This document shows, one piece after another, positions 48,236 to 57,856 of a DNA stretch of 64,000 nt (the first letter of the stretch is position 1; every line of letters starts with the position of its first letter). The position numbers and the translations under genes were made by a program. The notes beneath the pieces are model-generated. The model was not told where the DNA came from. It worked only from the letters and a program-made list of their open reading frames with translations, and ran no database searches. This DNA comes from Mycetohabitans endofungorum (GTDB taxonomy: Bacteria > Pseudomonadota > Gammaproteobacteria > Burkholderiales > Burkholderiaceae), in the NCBI RefSeq assembly GCF_037477895.1, contig NZ_CP132744.1, forward strand, positions 1,860,001 through 1,924,000, in the 5' to 3' direction.

Positions 48236-49150
48236 GCCGCCGCGCGCCGCATCCGGCTGGCGCAAGGCCAGCGCGCGCAGCACGTAAGCTGCCGCGGCAA
48301 AGCCGAAGCCGCCGGTCACGCATACACTCGAGCCGAAGCCCGCGCAGTTGAGCCCGATCGGCGCCGTGCCGGCGTCCGGTGCGGTAGCGCGCGCGGCCTC
48401 TTCGCCGTCCAGGTCGCAAGCGGCCGCCTGCGGATAGATCAACGGCTCATCGGAGTAGACTGCCGGAACGTTGAACTTGGCCTTCGGCCCGCGTGGAAAT
48501 CCGTGGTGTTGACGCAACTGTGCCCGTACCTTGGATAGCAGCGGATCCTGAATGGTACGGGCCAAATCGTCGATGCGAATACGCGTCGGATCGAGTTGCC
48601 CACCCGCGCCGCCCACCGTCACCAGCGGCACCCGGTGCCGGACGCACCATGCGATCAGCGCCGTCTTGGTGCGTACGCTATCGATGGCATCGACGATGAA
48701 GTCGTACCCGACGCCCAGCCGCACGTCCAGGTTGTCGGCTTCGACAAAATCCTCGACCTGCGTGACTACGCACTGCGGGTGAATTGCCGCAATCCGCTCA
48801 GCCATTGCGCCGACCTTCGGTTTGCCATAGTTGCCGTTCAACGCATGGATCTGGCGATTCGTGTTGCTTTCCGCGACGTGGTCTAGGTCGATCAGCGTCA
48901 AGCGCCCGATTGCACTGCGCGCTAGTGCTTCGGCCACCCACGAGCCGACCCCACCGATGCCCACGACTGCGACATGACAGCGCTCGAATGCCTGCAGCGC
49001 GGCTGCGCCGTACAATCGTGCTATGCCGCCGAAACGGCGCGGATGGTCAGCTGTTTCGAATTCCCCGGTTTCCGGGGCCGAATTGGCTGGCGCCGCGCGC
49101 GCGGCGCACGACTCGGATGACGCGTTGTGAATAGCATGCGGAATGGACAT
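48227..49150 (-). CDS. tcdA: tRNA threonylcarbamoyladenosine dehydratase
   Basis: TcdA (CsdL) is a ThiF/MoeB-type ATP-dependent enzyme that cyclises t6A in tRNA to ct6A. It has VAVVGIGGVGSWVAEALARS (nucleotide loop), TLIDLDHVAESNTNRQ (adenylation site) and FIVDAIDSVRTKTALI. It acts downstream of TsaD, encoded at 7973. The N-terminal 45 residues before RFGGIARLYG are a variable extension. The start at 49150 was chosen because earlier codons are not family-like. Confidence 0.92.
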   Translation of the reverse strand: MSIPHAIHNASSESCAARAAPANSAPETGEFETADHPRRFGGIARLYGAAALQAFERCHVAVVGIGGVGSWVAEALARSAIGRLTLIDLDHVAESNTNRQIHALNGNYGKPKVGAMAERIAAIHPQCVVTQVEDFVEADNLDVRLGVGYDFIVDAIDSVRTKTALIAWCVRHRVPLVTVGGAGGQLDPTRIRIDDLARTIQDPLLSKVRAQLRQHHGFPRGPKAKFNVPAVYSDEPLIYPQAAACDLDGEEAARATAPDAGTAPIGLNCAGFGSSVCVTGGFGFAAAAYVLRALALRQPDAARGGSE

Positions 49151-49311
49151 GGTCTGACGCTGGAGAGGCAAGAGAAGCCCCGCCGCGCGTAATGCGCGAT
49201 GCGGCGGCCAAACCGCTATTGTGCCTTGCCTAAGGCTGCCGCGTCGCCCCGTCGAGCGGCTATCGTCGTCTTCCGATATACTCGACCCATAGTAAGCGAC
49301 CGCATAAAAAG

Positions 49312-49950
49312 ATGAGCTCCCTCGCTGATCTACGCAAGCACTACGCGCTTGGCACATTATCGAAGGCCGATGTCGACGCCGATCCGATCAAGCAGTTCGA
49401 ACGCTGGTTCGAACAGGCGCTCGATGCCCAGCTCCCCGAACCGAATACGATGACACTGGCCACCGTCGACGAGCGTGGCCGGCCGGACGCCCGCATCGTG
49501 CTGATCAAGGGGGTCGATGCGCAAGGTTTCACATTCTTTACCAACTACCAAAGCCGCAAGGGTCGCGAACTGGCGCACAACCCATACGCCACGCTGCTCT
49601 TCTATTGGATTGAGCTAGAACGCCAGATCCGCATTGAAGGCAAGGTGAACAAGACCACCGACGCCGAAAGCGACGCTTATTTCGCATCCCGTCCGGTCGG
49701 CTCACGCATCGGTGCATGGGCGTCGGAGCAAAGCGCGGTGCTGCACGATCGCGCGGAACTGCAAGCGCGTGAAGCACACTTCGCGGCACAATTCGGCGAC
49801 AACCCGCCGCGGCCGCCGCACTGGGGCGGCTACCGGCTGGTGCCAGACGCGATCGAGTTCTGGCAGGGGCGGCCATCGCGGCTGCACGATCGAATCCAGT
49901 ACCTGCGCAATCCGGACAACACGTGGAAGATCGTGCGCCTGTCGCCGTGA
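49312..49950 (+). CDS. pdxH: pyridoxamine 5'-phosphate oxidase
   Basis: PdxH oxidises pyridoxamine or pyridoxine 5'-phosphate to pyridoxal phosphate using FMN. Motifs include [20 protein letters not shown] and [19 protein letters not shown] (FMN contacts), with the C-terminal signature [17 protein letters not shown]. The length is 212 residues. It is divergent from tcdA, with about 160 bp between the starts. Confidence 0.96.
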   Translation: MSSLADLRKHYALGTLSKADVDADPIKQFERWFEQALDAQLPEPNTMTLATVDERGRPDARIVLIKGVDAQGFTFFTNYQSRKGRELAHNPYATLLFYWIELERQIRIEGKVNKTTDAESDAYFASRPVGSRIGAWASEQSAVLHDRAELQAREAHFAAQFGDNPPRPPHWGGYRLVPDAIEFWQGRPSRLHDRIQYLRNPDNTWKIVRLSP

Positions 49951-50078
49951 CCCTGTCCGCCGATGCCGGCACCTTGTGAAGCCAAGCTTCACGCGGGGTC
50001 GCGTCGCGGACCGGGAGGTTTGCATCACAGACGAACAATAGTTGCTTTGCTTGCGTTTCAACGAACAGGAGAATTCTT

Positions 50079-51293
50079 ATGTTCTGGGAAAAAAAGCTTG
50101 CGCAATGGGTTTCGCAGGTGCGCGAAAAGACCAATCTGCCCGCACGTTTGGTCCTATGGAACGGACAGCAACATGATTTCGGCACGTTTGCGGCACCGCA
50201 GGTCACGCTGAAGGTCAACACGGCGGCGGCGCTGCCGCTGCTGCTAGACCCGAGCCTGGACCACCTCGGCGAAGCGTATATCAAGGGCAAGATTGACATC
50301 GAGGGTAAGCTATCCGATGTGATCCGCATCGGCTATTCGCTGGCTCGCAGCACGGTCACCCATGCCAGCAAGCTGGCGCGCGTGCGGCGCTATTTCACGC
50401 ACACGAAAGCCTCGGATAAAAAGGCGATCCAGTACCACTACGATGTGTCCAACGAATTCTACAAGCTGTGGCTGGACAAGAACATGGTCTATTCGTGCGC
50501 CTATTTCGAAAATGGCGACGAGGATTTGGATACCGCGCAACTGAAGAAAATCGACCACATTCTGACCAAGATTCAACTGCAACCTGGGCAGCGGCTGCTC
50601 GATATCGGCTGCGGCTGGGGCACGCTCGTGCTGCGTGCAGCGCAGAAGTTCGGCGCCCAGTGCGTTGGCGTCACACTGTCCGAAAATCAATTCGCGCTGG
50701 CCACGCAACGCGTCAAGGACGCGGGACTGCAGGACAAGATTGAGATTCGGCTGCAGGACTACCGCGACGTGTCGGGGCAATTCGATCGCGTCACCAGCGT
50801 CGGCATGTTCGAACACGTCGGTCGCAAAAACCTGCCGCTGTACTTCAGCAAGATCCGCGAGTTGCTCACGGACGATGGCATCGCCATGAACCATGGCATC
50901 ACGTCGAGCGACTTCGCCAGCGGCGAAACCGCGCTGGGCGGCGGCGAGTTCATCGATAAGTATGTTTTCCCCGACGGCGAACTGCCCCATATCAGCCTGG
51001 CGCTGGAAGCGATGCAGCGCGGCGGGTTGGAGGCCATCGACGTCGAGAGCTTGCGTCGCCACTACGCGCGCACGCTCGAGTTGTGGACCGAGAATTTTGA
51101 GCAATGCGCGGCCGAAGCGAAAACACTCGTCGATGACGAGAAATTCCGCATCTGGCGTGTGTACCTAGCTGGATGCGCGTACGCGTTCGACAACGATGAT
51201 GTGTCGATCTATCAAGTGGTATGCCGCAAAGCCGGACGACCCGCGTACACGCTGCCCTGGTCGCGCCGCTACATGTACGCCAATCCACTGTGA
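50079..51293 (+). CDS. cfa: cyclopropane-fatty-acyl-phospholipid synthase family methyltransferase
   Basis: A 404-residue SAM-dependent methyltransferase that adds a methylene bridge to unsaturated membrane fatty acids, or a close relative. It has the SAM loop RLLDIGCGWGTLVLRA, the lipid-site region YHYDVSNEFYKLWLD and SVGMFEHVGRKNLP. An AGGAG ribosome site precedes the ATG. The stop overlaps the GTG start of the DUF72 gene (GTGA), so translation is probably coupled. Exact product assignment is by family. Confidence 0.9.
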   Translation: MFWEKKLAQWVSQVREKTNLPARLVLWNGQQHDFGTFAAPQVTLKVNTAAALPLLLDPSLDHLGEAYIKGKIDIEGKLSDVIRIGYSLARSTVTHASKLARVRRYFTHTKASDKKAIQYHYDVSNEFYKLWLDKNMVYSCAYFENGDEDLDTAQLKKIDHILTKIQLQPGQRLLDIGCGWGTLVLRAAQKFGAQCVGVTLSENQFALATQRVKDAGLQDKIEIRLQDYRDVSGQFDRVTSVGMFEHVGRKNLPLYFSKIRELLTDDGIAMNHGITSSDFASGETALGGGEFIDKYVFPDGELPHISLALEAMQRGGLEAIDVESLRRHYARTLELWTENFEQCAAEAKTLVDDEKFRIWRVYLAGCAYAFDNDDVSIYQVVCRKAGRPAYTLPWSRRYMYANPL

Positions 51294-52363
51294 CCGAGCA
51301 AGCGCCACCGGACGACGGCCAATTTCATTTGTTCGGCACGCCCCCGCCGGCGGCCGCTACCGGCAAGCCCGCGGCCGCCGCGTCGGCGCGCCATCGCTCG
51401 CGCGGGGAGATCCTGCCGGCGCGCATCGACGAGCGTTGTCAGCGACTGGGCGCCGCGTTGCCGCCCAACGTGCGCCTCGGCACATCGTCGTGGTCGTACC
51501 CGGGATGGAACGGCATCGTCTATGACGACGAATATAGCGACAGCCGTCTGTCGCGCCATGGGTTAGCCGCCTACAGTGCGCATCCGCTGCTGCGCAGTGT
51601 TAGCATCGACCGGACCTTCTATGCGCCACTGACCGTCAGCGACTATGCACGTTACGCGTCGCAGGTGCCCGATGCTTTCCGCTTCACGGTGAAGGCAACG
51701 TCGAGCATTACCGATGCGACGGTGCGTGGCGAGCGCGGCATGCCGGGCGAAGCCAATCCATGCTTCCTCGATACCGAGCTGGCGCAGCGCGAGTTCATCG
51801 AGCCGTGCCTGCAAGGGCTCGGCCACAAGGCGGGCGCACTGGTGTTCCAGTTTCCGCCGTTGCCCGACAGATGGATCGCCGATCCAGCCGCGTTCGTCCA
51901 GCGCTTGCAGCCGTTTCTGGAGGCACTACCCGCGCTGCCCGACGGAGTCGTGTACGCAGTGGAGATCCGCGACGCAATCCTGCTGACGCCCCGGCTGATG
52001 AAGGCCCTGCGGGCCGCGCGCGTGCGCTACTGCATCGGCATCCACACCCGGATGCCATCCGTGCAACGCCAGGCTGCCGCGCTGGCGCTGCTCGACGGCG
52101 ACACACCTGGCCCGTTGGTCGTGCGCTGGAATCTTCACGCGGGGTTGAAGCACCAGCAGGCAGAAGCGCGGTACGCGCCTTTCGACACGATGCTCGATGA
52201 GGACCACGACACGCGCGAGGCGCTCGCCGCGCTGGCAGCGCGCCACGCACGCGCAGGTCAGTCCGTGCTGATCACAGCCAGCAACAACGCCGAAGGATGT
52301 GCTCCGCTCTCATGCATCGCGCTGGCCGACGCAATCGCTGCCCATCTAGCTCCTCCTGCATAG
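51290..52363 (+). CDS. DUF72 family protein
   Basis: A 357-residue DUF72 (YecE-like) protein of unknown function with a TIM-barrel type fold. The family marker is RLGTSSWSYPGWNGIVY near residue 60, followed later by FRFTVKATSSIT and GALVFQFPP. The GTG at 51290 is the only start consistent with the tight junction to cfa. A Pro/Ala-rich N-terminal extension precedes the domain. Confidence 0.88.
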   Translation: MTEQAPPDDGQFHLFGTPPPAAATGKPAAAASARHRSRGEILPARIDERCQRLGAALPPNVRLGTSSWSYPGWNGIVYDDEYSDSRLSRHGLAAYSAHPLLRSVSIDRTFYAPLTVSDYARYASQVPDAFRFTVKATSSITDATVRGERGMPGEANPCFLDTELAQREFIEPCLQGLGHKAGALVFQFPPLPDRWIADPAAFVQRLQPFLEALPALPDGVVYAVEIRDAILLTPRLMKALRAARVRYCIGIHTRMPSVQRQAAALALLDGDTPGPLVVRWNLHAGLKHQQAEARYAPFDTMLDEDHDTREALAALAARHARAGQSVLITASNNAEGCAPLSCIALADAIAAHLAPPA

Positions 52364-52444
52364 TCTCGCCGCTGTGCGTGGTGTCGCGCAGCGGGCTTGG
52401 CCAGGGGCCCTGTCTCAGCGTGCCGGCGCGAGCACGGGACTGCG

Positions 52445-52990
52445 CTATGCACGGCGCGACTTGAGCCGATGCGCAAAAAGCTGCCGGAACTTGCCCACCT
52501 TCGGCGCGATCACGAACGAGCAGTAGCCCTGTGCCGGGTGGTTCGCGAAGTAGTTCTGGTGATAGGCTTCGGCCGGCCAATAGTTCCCCGCCAGCGGCTC
52601 GATCCGCGTGACGATGGGCGCATCATAGAGTCGGCGCTCCGCCAGCTCATCGCGCATCGCCATCGCAATGCGTGCCTGTTCATCCGAATGCGTAAAGATC
52701 ACCGACCGGTACTGGGTGCCAACGTCGTTACCTTGCCGATTCAGTTGCGTCGGATCGTGCGTAGCAAAAAAAATTCCCAGGATTTCGCGATAATCGATCA
52801 CCGCCGGATCGAACGTCAGATTGACGACCTCCGCATGCCCAGTCTCGCCGCTGCACACCGCTTCGTACGATGGAGCGTCGACATGGCCGCCCGCATAACC
52901 TGACTCCACGGCCGTGACGCCTTCGACATCCAGGAACACCGCTTCGAGGCACCAGAAACATCCTCCACCCAGCGTCGCCACTTCGCTCAT
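52445..52990 (-). CDS. msrA: peptide methionine sulfoxide reductase MsrA
   Basis: MsrA reduces methionine-S-sulfoxide in proteins. The catalytic motif GGGCFWCLEAVF lies at the N-terminus, followed by VESGYAGGHVDAPSYEAVCS and GHAEVV. The length is 181 residues. No resolving-cysteine CxxC pair is seen at the C-terminus, though single cysteines exist. A start one codon upstream is possible. Confidence 0.95.
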   Translation of the reverse strand: MSEVATLGGGCFWCLEAVFLDVEGVTAVESGYAGGHVDAPSYEAVCSGETGHAEVVNLTFDPAVIDYREILGIFFATHDPTQLNRQGNDVGTQYRSVIFTHSDEQARIAMAMRDELAERRLYDAPIVTRIEPLAGNYWPAEAYHQNYFANHPAQGYCSFVIAPKVGKFRQLFAHRLKSRRA

Positions 52991-53235
52991 CATTGCCCCT
53001 ATTAGTCAGTCAGTCCCCGCCGAGTCAGGGATCCCCATCGAGTCGCCTCCCGTCATCGTGCGACATGCCCACCGGGCCTTGCTGCCCGCCCGTCCCATCG
53101 GCGTGAGATACCGCCGGGACGCCCCCGGCTGCTCGATCAGCCGGCCCGCGCCCGATCCGCTACAATCACCGCTTCATCTCACTCAATGCTTTACTGTTCA
53201 CGTATGCGCCCCCGGCGCGCCGCTCGCACTCAACC

Positions 53236-53742
53236 ATGAAGTCCGCCGCCCCTCCCAACTTCGATACTGCCGCGTTCCGGCTCGCACTGGGCGAATTCGC
53301 CACCGGCGTGACTATCATCACGACGCGCGCCGAATCGGGACAATTAATCGGCATCACCGCCAGTTCGTTCAATTCCGTTTCGCTGACGCCCCCCCTCGTG
53401 CTGTGGAGTCTGGCGAAACGGGCAAGCTCGATGACCGTATTCGAAGTCAATACACATTATGTTGTCAATGTGCTTGCCGCGTCGCAGCTCGCACTGTGCC
53501 GCCGCTTCGCGACGCTGAAAGGCGATCGATTTGCCGGCGTGGCGCATGCGGCTGGCGACACCGGCATGCCAATACTGGATGGCGCCCTCGCGTGGTTCGA
53601 GTGCCACAATCGCAGCCGCTACGACGAGGGGGATCACGTGATCTTCGTCGGCGAGGTCGAGCGCTGCGGCGTCACGGGTGATTCGCGCGAACCGCTGGTG
53701 TTCCATCGCGGCGGCTTTCATACTGTCGATCCGCTCGGCTGA
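53236..53742 (+). CDS. flavin reductase domain protein (FMN-binding)
   Basis: A 168-residue protein of the flavin-reductase-like family (HpaC/RutF type). It has FATGVTIITTRAESGQLIGI, the family core SSFNSVSLTPPLVLWSLAKR, and HYVVNVLAASQ. Such proteins supply reduced flavin to two-component monooxygenases or act as FMN-dependent reductases. No monooxygenase gene is adjacent. The spacer upstream (52994-53235) shows nothing notable. Confidence 0.88.
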   Translation: MKSAAPPNFDTAAFRLALGEFATGVTIITTRAESGQLIGITASSFNSVSLTPPLVLWSLAKRASSMTVFEVNTHYVVNVLAASQLALCRRFATLKGDRFAGVAHAAGDTGMPILDGALAWFECHNRSRYDEGDHVIFVGEVERCGVTGDSREPLVFHRGGFHTVDPLG

Positions 53743-53800
53743 GCCCAGTTCGGTTAAACCCGGCGCAACCGAATCCGCTCGGCCGAATTCCGCGCAGGCT

Positions 53801-54289
53801 TCAACGCGCGCGAAGCAGCAGTTCGACCGGAACGCCAGCGCCGTCTTTCAACGTCTGCAGCACGATGTTCGAACGAACATCCATGACGCCCGGCGCCTTG
53901 TACAACCGACTGAGGATAAAATCCGAAAAGTGCTTCAGGTTATGTGATAGCACACGCAACACGTAGTGGCTTTCCCCGGTCACGACGAATGCGCCGACCA
54001 CTTCAGGCCAATCGCGCAATGCGGCGGCGAACTTCTCGTGCCAATTCGGCTGGTCATTGCGCATCGATACCTGGACGAAGGCCTCCAGCTCGAAGCCCAG
54101 CTTCTCGCGGGACAACGACGCACGATAACACTCGATCACGCCCTGCTCCTCGAGCAACCGCATCCGCCTAAGACAAGCAGACGGCGACAGTGCAATCCGC
54201 TCCGCCAGTTCGAGATTACTGATGCGGCCCTCCTCCTGCAGCAGTATCAGGATCTGGCAATCGATCGCATCGAGTGACATCGACTGCAT
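53801..54289 (-). CDS. Lrp/AsnC-family transcriptional regulator
   Basis: A 162-residue leucine-responsive-type regulator. The helix-turn-helix lies in the first 60 residues (LDAIDCQILILLQEEGRISN, LAERIALSPSACLRRMRLLE). The C-terminal RAM effector domain contains GAFVVTGESHYVLRVLS. Its start codon sits inside a perfect inverted repeat, suggesting autoregulation. It is divergent from the glutaryl-CoA dehydrogenase stub, its likely former target. Confidence 0.93.
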   Translation of the reverse strand: MQSMSLDAIDCQILILLQEEGRISNLELAERIALSPSACLRRMRLLEEQGVIECYRASLSREKLGFELEAFVQVSMRNDQPNWHEKFAAALRDWPEVVGAFVVTGESHYVLRVLSHNLKHFSDFILSRLYKAPGVMDVRSNIVLQTLKDGAGVPVELLLRAR

Positions 54290-54327
54290 AAAATTCTCCC
54301 CGTCTCCTTCATTAAAGAATTTTATGC
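54286..54327. promoter_or_regulatory. probable operator: 12-bp perfect inverted repeat at the Lrp-type gene start
   Basis: GCATAAAATTCT (54286-54297) and AGAATTTTATGC (54316-54327) are perfect inverted arms separated by 18 bp. The left arm covers the ATG of the Lrp-type gene. An AT-rich palindrome of this type suits a dimeric Lrp/AsnC regulator and would allow repression of its own gene. Confidence 0.7.
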
Positions 54328-54452
54328 GATTTCGGTTCGGCACCGCACACCGAATCGCAAGCACTTTCGATACCCGTCCATTTATCTTTTCGAGTATATA
54401 ACGGGCCCGCCGCCTTGGCTAATCGCTCCCGCTCGACACACTGCCATGACCC

Positions 54453-54656
54453 GTGCGCATCGAGCATCCGAACGGTTACGAGGTCATGCAGACGCTGATC
54501 GAGCGCGGTGTGATTGGCGGCAACGGAATCTCGGACGCGTTCAGCGTGGCCCGACACCTGGTGAATCTGGAAGTCGTCAATACGTACGAGGGCACGCACG
54601 ACGTCCCTGCACTGATCCTCGGACGTGCGCAAACAGGCATCCAGGCGTTTTTCTGA
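54453..54656 (+). pseudogene. glutaryl-CoA dehydrogenase (gcdH) C-terminal stub
   Basis: Only the end of an acyl-CoA dehydrogenase is left. The piece from about 54510 reads [20 protein letters not shown] and [20 protein letters not shown], ending IQAFF, the characteristic GcdH C-terminus. The 20 codons before it are not recognisable. GcdH acts in lysine, tryptophan and glutarate breakdown. The FAD and substrate domains are gone, so the function is lost. Confidence 0.8.
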
Positions 54657-54680
54657 TCCCACGCGTCAAGATAGTGCGCG

Positions 54681-56189
54681 TCAATCTAGATAGACGACCC
54701 GGTAGTGCCGGCCGATTTTTTTCCACTCAGCCGCTTCCTGGACCAGGCTGTACTCAATCAGCGGGTTATCGTCAACCCAGCTGCGCGGCAAGCGCACCTC
54801 AAAGCCACCATCATGCTCGCATACAGCCAACCTCGGGATCGCCACGTCAACCCGGCGACGGCATAGCAGCACGGCCAACCGTAGGCAGAACAACAGGCAC
54901 CAGTCCAGATCCCGCGCCTGCGCGAGCTTACCCAGCTTGCCAGCGTGGCCGAGCACGAGCGCCGCCAGCCGCGCTTGGTCAGTGCGCGAGAATCCGGGCA
55001 TGTCGGCATAGCTCGCGATGTACGCCGAATGCTTATGGTAGGCACTGTGCGAGATTGACAGGCCGATTTCATGCAGCATCGCGGCCCAGCCGAGCAGTAG
55101 CGCCCCTTCCGTACGCCGCTGCGGATCGGTTTCCTTCAGTTGACCGTAAAAACCGGTTGCCAGCGCGGCGATGCGCTCGGCTTGCGCGCGATCGACGCCA
55201 TAACGCCGCGAGAAGCCTTCCACCGTCACTGCACGCTTGTCCTGGTGCTGTGAGCGGCCCAGCAGGTCGTACAGCACACCGAGCCGCAATGCGCCATCGG
55301 TCGTGTCCACGTAGTCAATGCCCAGCTCCTCGAACACCGCCAGCATAATCGATAGGCCACCGGCCAACACCGGCACACGGTCGGCCTTGAGGGCGACCAG
55401 CTTGAGCCGGTTCACGTTTTCCGCCTTGATCAGCGCGCGCTTCAGGCGCTCCAGTCCACCACGCGTGATGCCGTGCGTCACGCCAGCGTCGTTGAATTGA
55501 TTGGCCTCGACCAGTTCCGCGATCGCCCGCGCCGTGCCGGACGAGCCGACCGCCTGATCCCAGCCCGCCCGCTTGTACAGACTGGAGATGATTTGGATCT
55601 CGCGCTTGGCGGCCAGTCCCGCCTGGTGCATCGCGTAGTCGTCGACGTTGCCGCTCGGGAAGAACTGCCGGCTGTGCGTCACGCAACCGATGTACAGGCT
55701 CTCCATCATCAGCGGTTCGTATTCCTCGCCGATGATGAATTCGGTCGAACCGCCACCGATATCAAACACCAGCCGCTTGCCGTGGCTCACCGGCATCGAA
55801 TGCGCGGCACCCGCATAAATTAGGCGTGCTTCCTCGCGCCCGGCGATGACCTCAATCGGAAAGCCCAGTGCACGCTCGGCCTCGCCAAGGAACTCGCTGG
55901 CGTTCTTCGCGACCCGCAGCGTGTTCGTGGCCACCGCCCGCACGTGGTCCGGATGAAAATCGCGCAGCCGCTCGCTGAAGCGCTTGAGCGCGTCCCAGCC
56001 ACGTAACTGCGCTGGCCGATCGAGGAACTTGTCACGCGTGAGACCGGCAGCGAGCCGCACGGGCTCACGCAACGCGTCCACGGGGTAAATCTGCGTGCCG
56101 ACGGCAGTGTCCTCTACGCGTGCGACGATAAGCCGGAAGCTGTTGGAGCCTAGGTCGACGGCAGCGAGCAGGTGCGGGGTCTTGTGCAT
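54681..56189 (-). CDS. ppx: exopolyphosphatase (Ppx/GppA family)
   Basis: A 502-residue polyphosphate-degrading phosphatase of the ASKHA fold. The phosphate-1 motif is LAAVDLGSNSFRLIVAR, the phosphate-2 motif is LVFDIGGGSTEFIIGEE, and the C-terminal part carries an HD-like region (AAMLHEIGLSISHSAYHKHS). It lies just downstream of phoR on the same strand, in line with phosphate metabolism, though a 37-bp repeat block separates them. Confidence 0.93.
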   Translation of the reverse strand: MHKTPHLLAAVDLGSNSFRLIVARVEDTAVGTQIYPVDALREPVRLAAGLTRDKFLDRPAQLRGWDALKRFSERLRDFHPDHVRAVATNTLRVAKNASEFLGEAERALGFPIEVIAGREEARLIYAGAAHSMPVSHGKRLVFDIGGGSTEFIIGEEYEPLMMESLYIGCVTHSRQFFPSGNVDDYAMHQAGLAAKREIQIISSLYKRAGWDQAVGSSGTARAIAELVEANQFNDAGVTHGITRGGLERLKRALIKAENVNRLKLVALKADRVPVLAGGLSIMLAVFEELGIDYVDTTDGALRLGVLYDLLGRSQHQDKRAVTVEGFSRRYGVDRAQAERIAALATGFYGQLKETDPQRRTEGALLLGWAAMLHEIGLSISHSAYHKHSAYIASYADMPGFSRTDQARLAALVLGHAGKLGKLAQARDLDWCLLFCLRLAVLLCRRRVDVAIPRLAVCEHDGGFEVRLPRSWVDDNPLIEYSLVQEAAEWKKIGRHYRVVYLD

Positions 56190-56331
56190 AGGTCAATGGC
56201 GGGCCGGATTGCCGACCGTACCAAAATAACGGATAGAATGGGTGACAGTGCCGTTCTGGTTACAGCGCGTCATAACCTTATCATCATACTGTGATAGCTT
56301 CCGCAAGTGCCTGAGCCCCAGGTGCCGACGC

Positions 56332-56479
56332 TTGAACGCAGGTTGCGAAGTCCCGTTGGTGCCGGCGCTTGAATACGGCTGGTAAAGCCCCGTTGGTGCC
56401 AGCATTCAAACGCGGCTGGTGAAGCGCCGTTGGCGTCAGCATCCAAACGCGGTTGGTGAAGCGCTGTTGGCGCCAGCAT
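56332..56479. repeat. 37-bp tandem repeat, four units
   Basis: Units at 56332, 56369, 56406 and 56443 are each exactly 37 bp and contiguous, with a 16-bp partial unit just before. A core such as GTTGGTGCCAGCAT or GTTGGCGCCAGCAT recurs. The array fills the spacer between phoR and ppx and ends three bases before the phoR stop. There are no spacers, so it is not CRISPR. Confidence 0.92.
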
Positions 56480-56482
56480 ACG

Positions 56483-57796
56483 TCAGGCCGCCCCACTGCG
56501 CCCGTGTATCACCCGCGACGGCGGGAAACTGACTGAGAACGTGCTGCCCTTGCCCTCCTCGCTGGCAATATGCAAGTAGGCATCGTGGCGTTGCAGCACG
56601 TGCTTGACAATCGCCAGCCCGAGCCCGGTGCCGCCGGTGTCACGCGAGCGGCTGCGATCGACGCGATAGAAGCGCTCGGTCAACCGCGGAATATGTTCGG
56701 CCGGAATGCCCAGCCCGGTGTCGGCGACACTAAACACGGCGCCGTCACGCTCGGCGCGCCACGTCACCTGGATTGACCCACCGGCCGGGGTATAGCGGAT
56801 CGCATTGCTGACCAGATTGCCGAGCGCACTGAGGATTTCGCTTTCCGTTCCCACCACGTTGAGTTCGTCGTCGGCTTCGAAGCTGAAGTGGTGCCGCCCG
56901 CCCGACAATCCCAACGCTTCGTTACGCAGATGCTGCAGCATCGCACGCATGTCAATTGGCTGCTTGGCCGGCGGCTTGGCGTCGCCCTCCAGATTGGCGA
57001 GCACCAACAGGTCGTTGACGATCGTCTGCATCCTTGCCGCCTGCTGCGCCATGATATCCAGGTATCGGCCGCGATCCAATTCCGAAATCGGCAACTCGCG
57101 CATCGTCTCGAGAAATCCGGACAGCACAGTCAACGGCGTTTTCAGCTCATGTGACACATTAGCGACGAAGTCGCGCCGCATCGCATCGGTGCGCTCCAAC
57201 TCGGTAATATCCTGGGTGAGAATCAGCTTGCGGTTGTCACCATACGGGAAAACCTGCACCGACAGGATATGTTGCCGACTTGTACCCATGCCCCGCATCG
57301 TCAACGCCTTGTCGTACTGATGGCTGTTTAGGTAGCGCACGAAATCGGGCTGGCGCACCAGGTGGGTAACGTGCTGGCGCAAATCGCGTTTCACATCAAG
57401 CCCGAAGTGCTGCTCGCCGATCGCATTGCACCATTCAATCTGGTTGTGATCGTCGAGCATCATCACGCCGTTGGGTGAGGCCTGGATGCCCTGGATGAAC
57501 CGCGTATGCTGCTGCTCCACCTGCCGCACCTGTGCGTGCCACCGCTTGGCAAGCCGATGCAAGCGGTAATAGATCTCGCCCCACAACCCCGGTGCACTCG
57601 GCACTTCCCCATAGACCGGCGCATCGAGCAGCCGCCACAGGCGGTGCGTGTGGTAAGTGTTGAAAAGCGACTGCGCGAGCAGCGCGAGCAACGCGAACGA
57701 CAGCGCCGCGTCCACATTGACCGCAAAGGCGATTGCCGTGGCGACACAACCCAGCAAGACCAGCGACATGAGCGAGCGCGCCCAAATAATATTCAT
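56483..57796 (-). CDS. phoR: phosphate regulon sensor histidine kinase PhoR
   Basis: A 437-residue inner-membrane kinase. The N-terminus has two hydrophobic segments (SLMSLVLLGCVATAIAFAVN and following). A PAS domain is next (GVMMLDDHNQIEWCNAIGEQ), then the dimerisation/phosphorylation site NVSHELKTPLTVLSGFLET with its histidine. The ATPase domain ends with DTGLGIPAEHIPRLTERFYR and GGTGLGLAIVKHVL. It pairs with PhoB, 60 bp upstream. Confidence 0.96.
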   Translation of the reverse strand: MNIIWARSLMSLVLLGCVATAIAFAVNVDAALSFALLALLAQSLFNTYHTHRLWRLLDAPVYGEVPSAPGLWGEIYYRLHRLAKRWHAQVRQVEQQHTRFIQGIQASPNGVMMLDDHNQIEWCNAIGEQHFGLDVKRDLRQHVTHLVRQPDFVRYLNSHQYDKALTMRGMGTSRQHILSVQVFPYGDNRKLILTQDITELERTDAMRRDFVANVSHELKTPLTVLSGFLETMRELPISELDRGRYLDIMAQQAARMQTIVNDLLVLANLEGDAKPPAKQPIDMRAMLQHLRNEALGLSGGRHHFSFEADDELNVVGTESEILSALGNLVSNAIRYTPAGGSIQVTWRAERDGAVFSVADTGLGIPAEHIPRLTERFYRVDRSRSRDTGGTGLGLAIVKHVLQRHDAYLHIASEEGKGSTFSVSFPPSRVIHGRSGAA

Positions 57797-57856
57797 GTCG
57801 GAGCGAAGAGTGCCGCGAAACAAGCGACGAAGGTGCGGGTGCCGACGGCACCAGCG

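Noticed and set aside
56284..56496. 37-bp repeats considered as a CRISPR array, and the overlapping minus-strand frames considered as a repeat protein
   Set aside because: The units are directly contiguous with no spacers, and 37 is not a multiple of three, so the frames over the array are by-products of the repeat.
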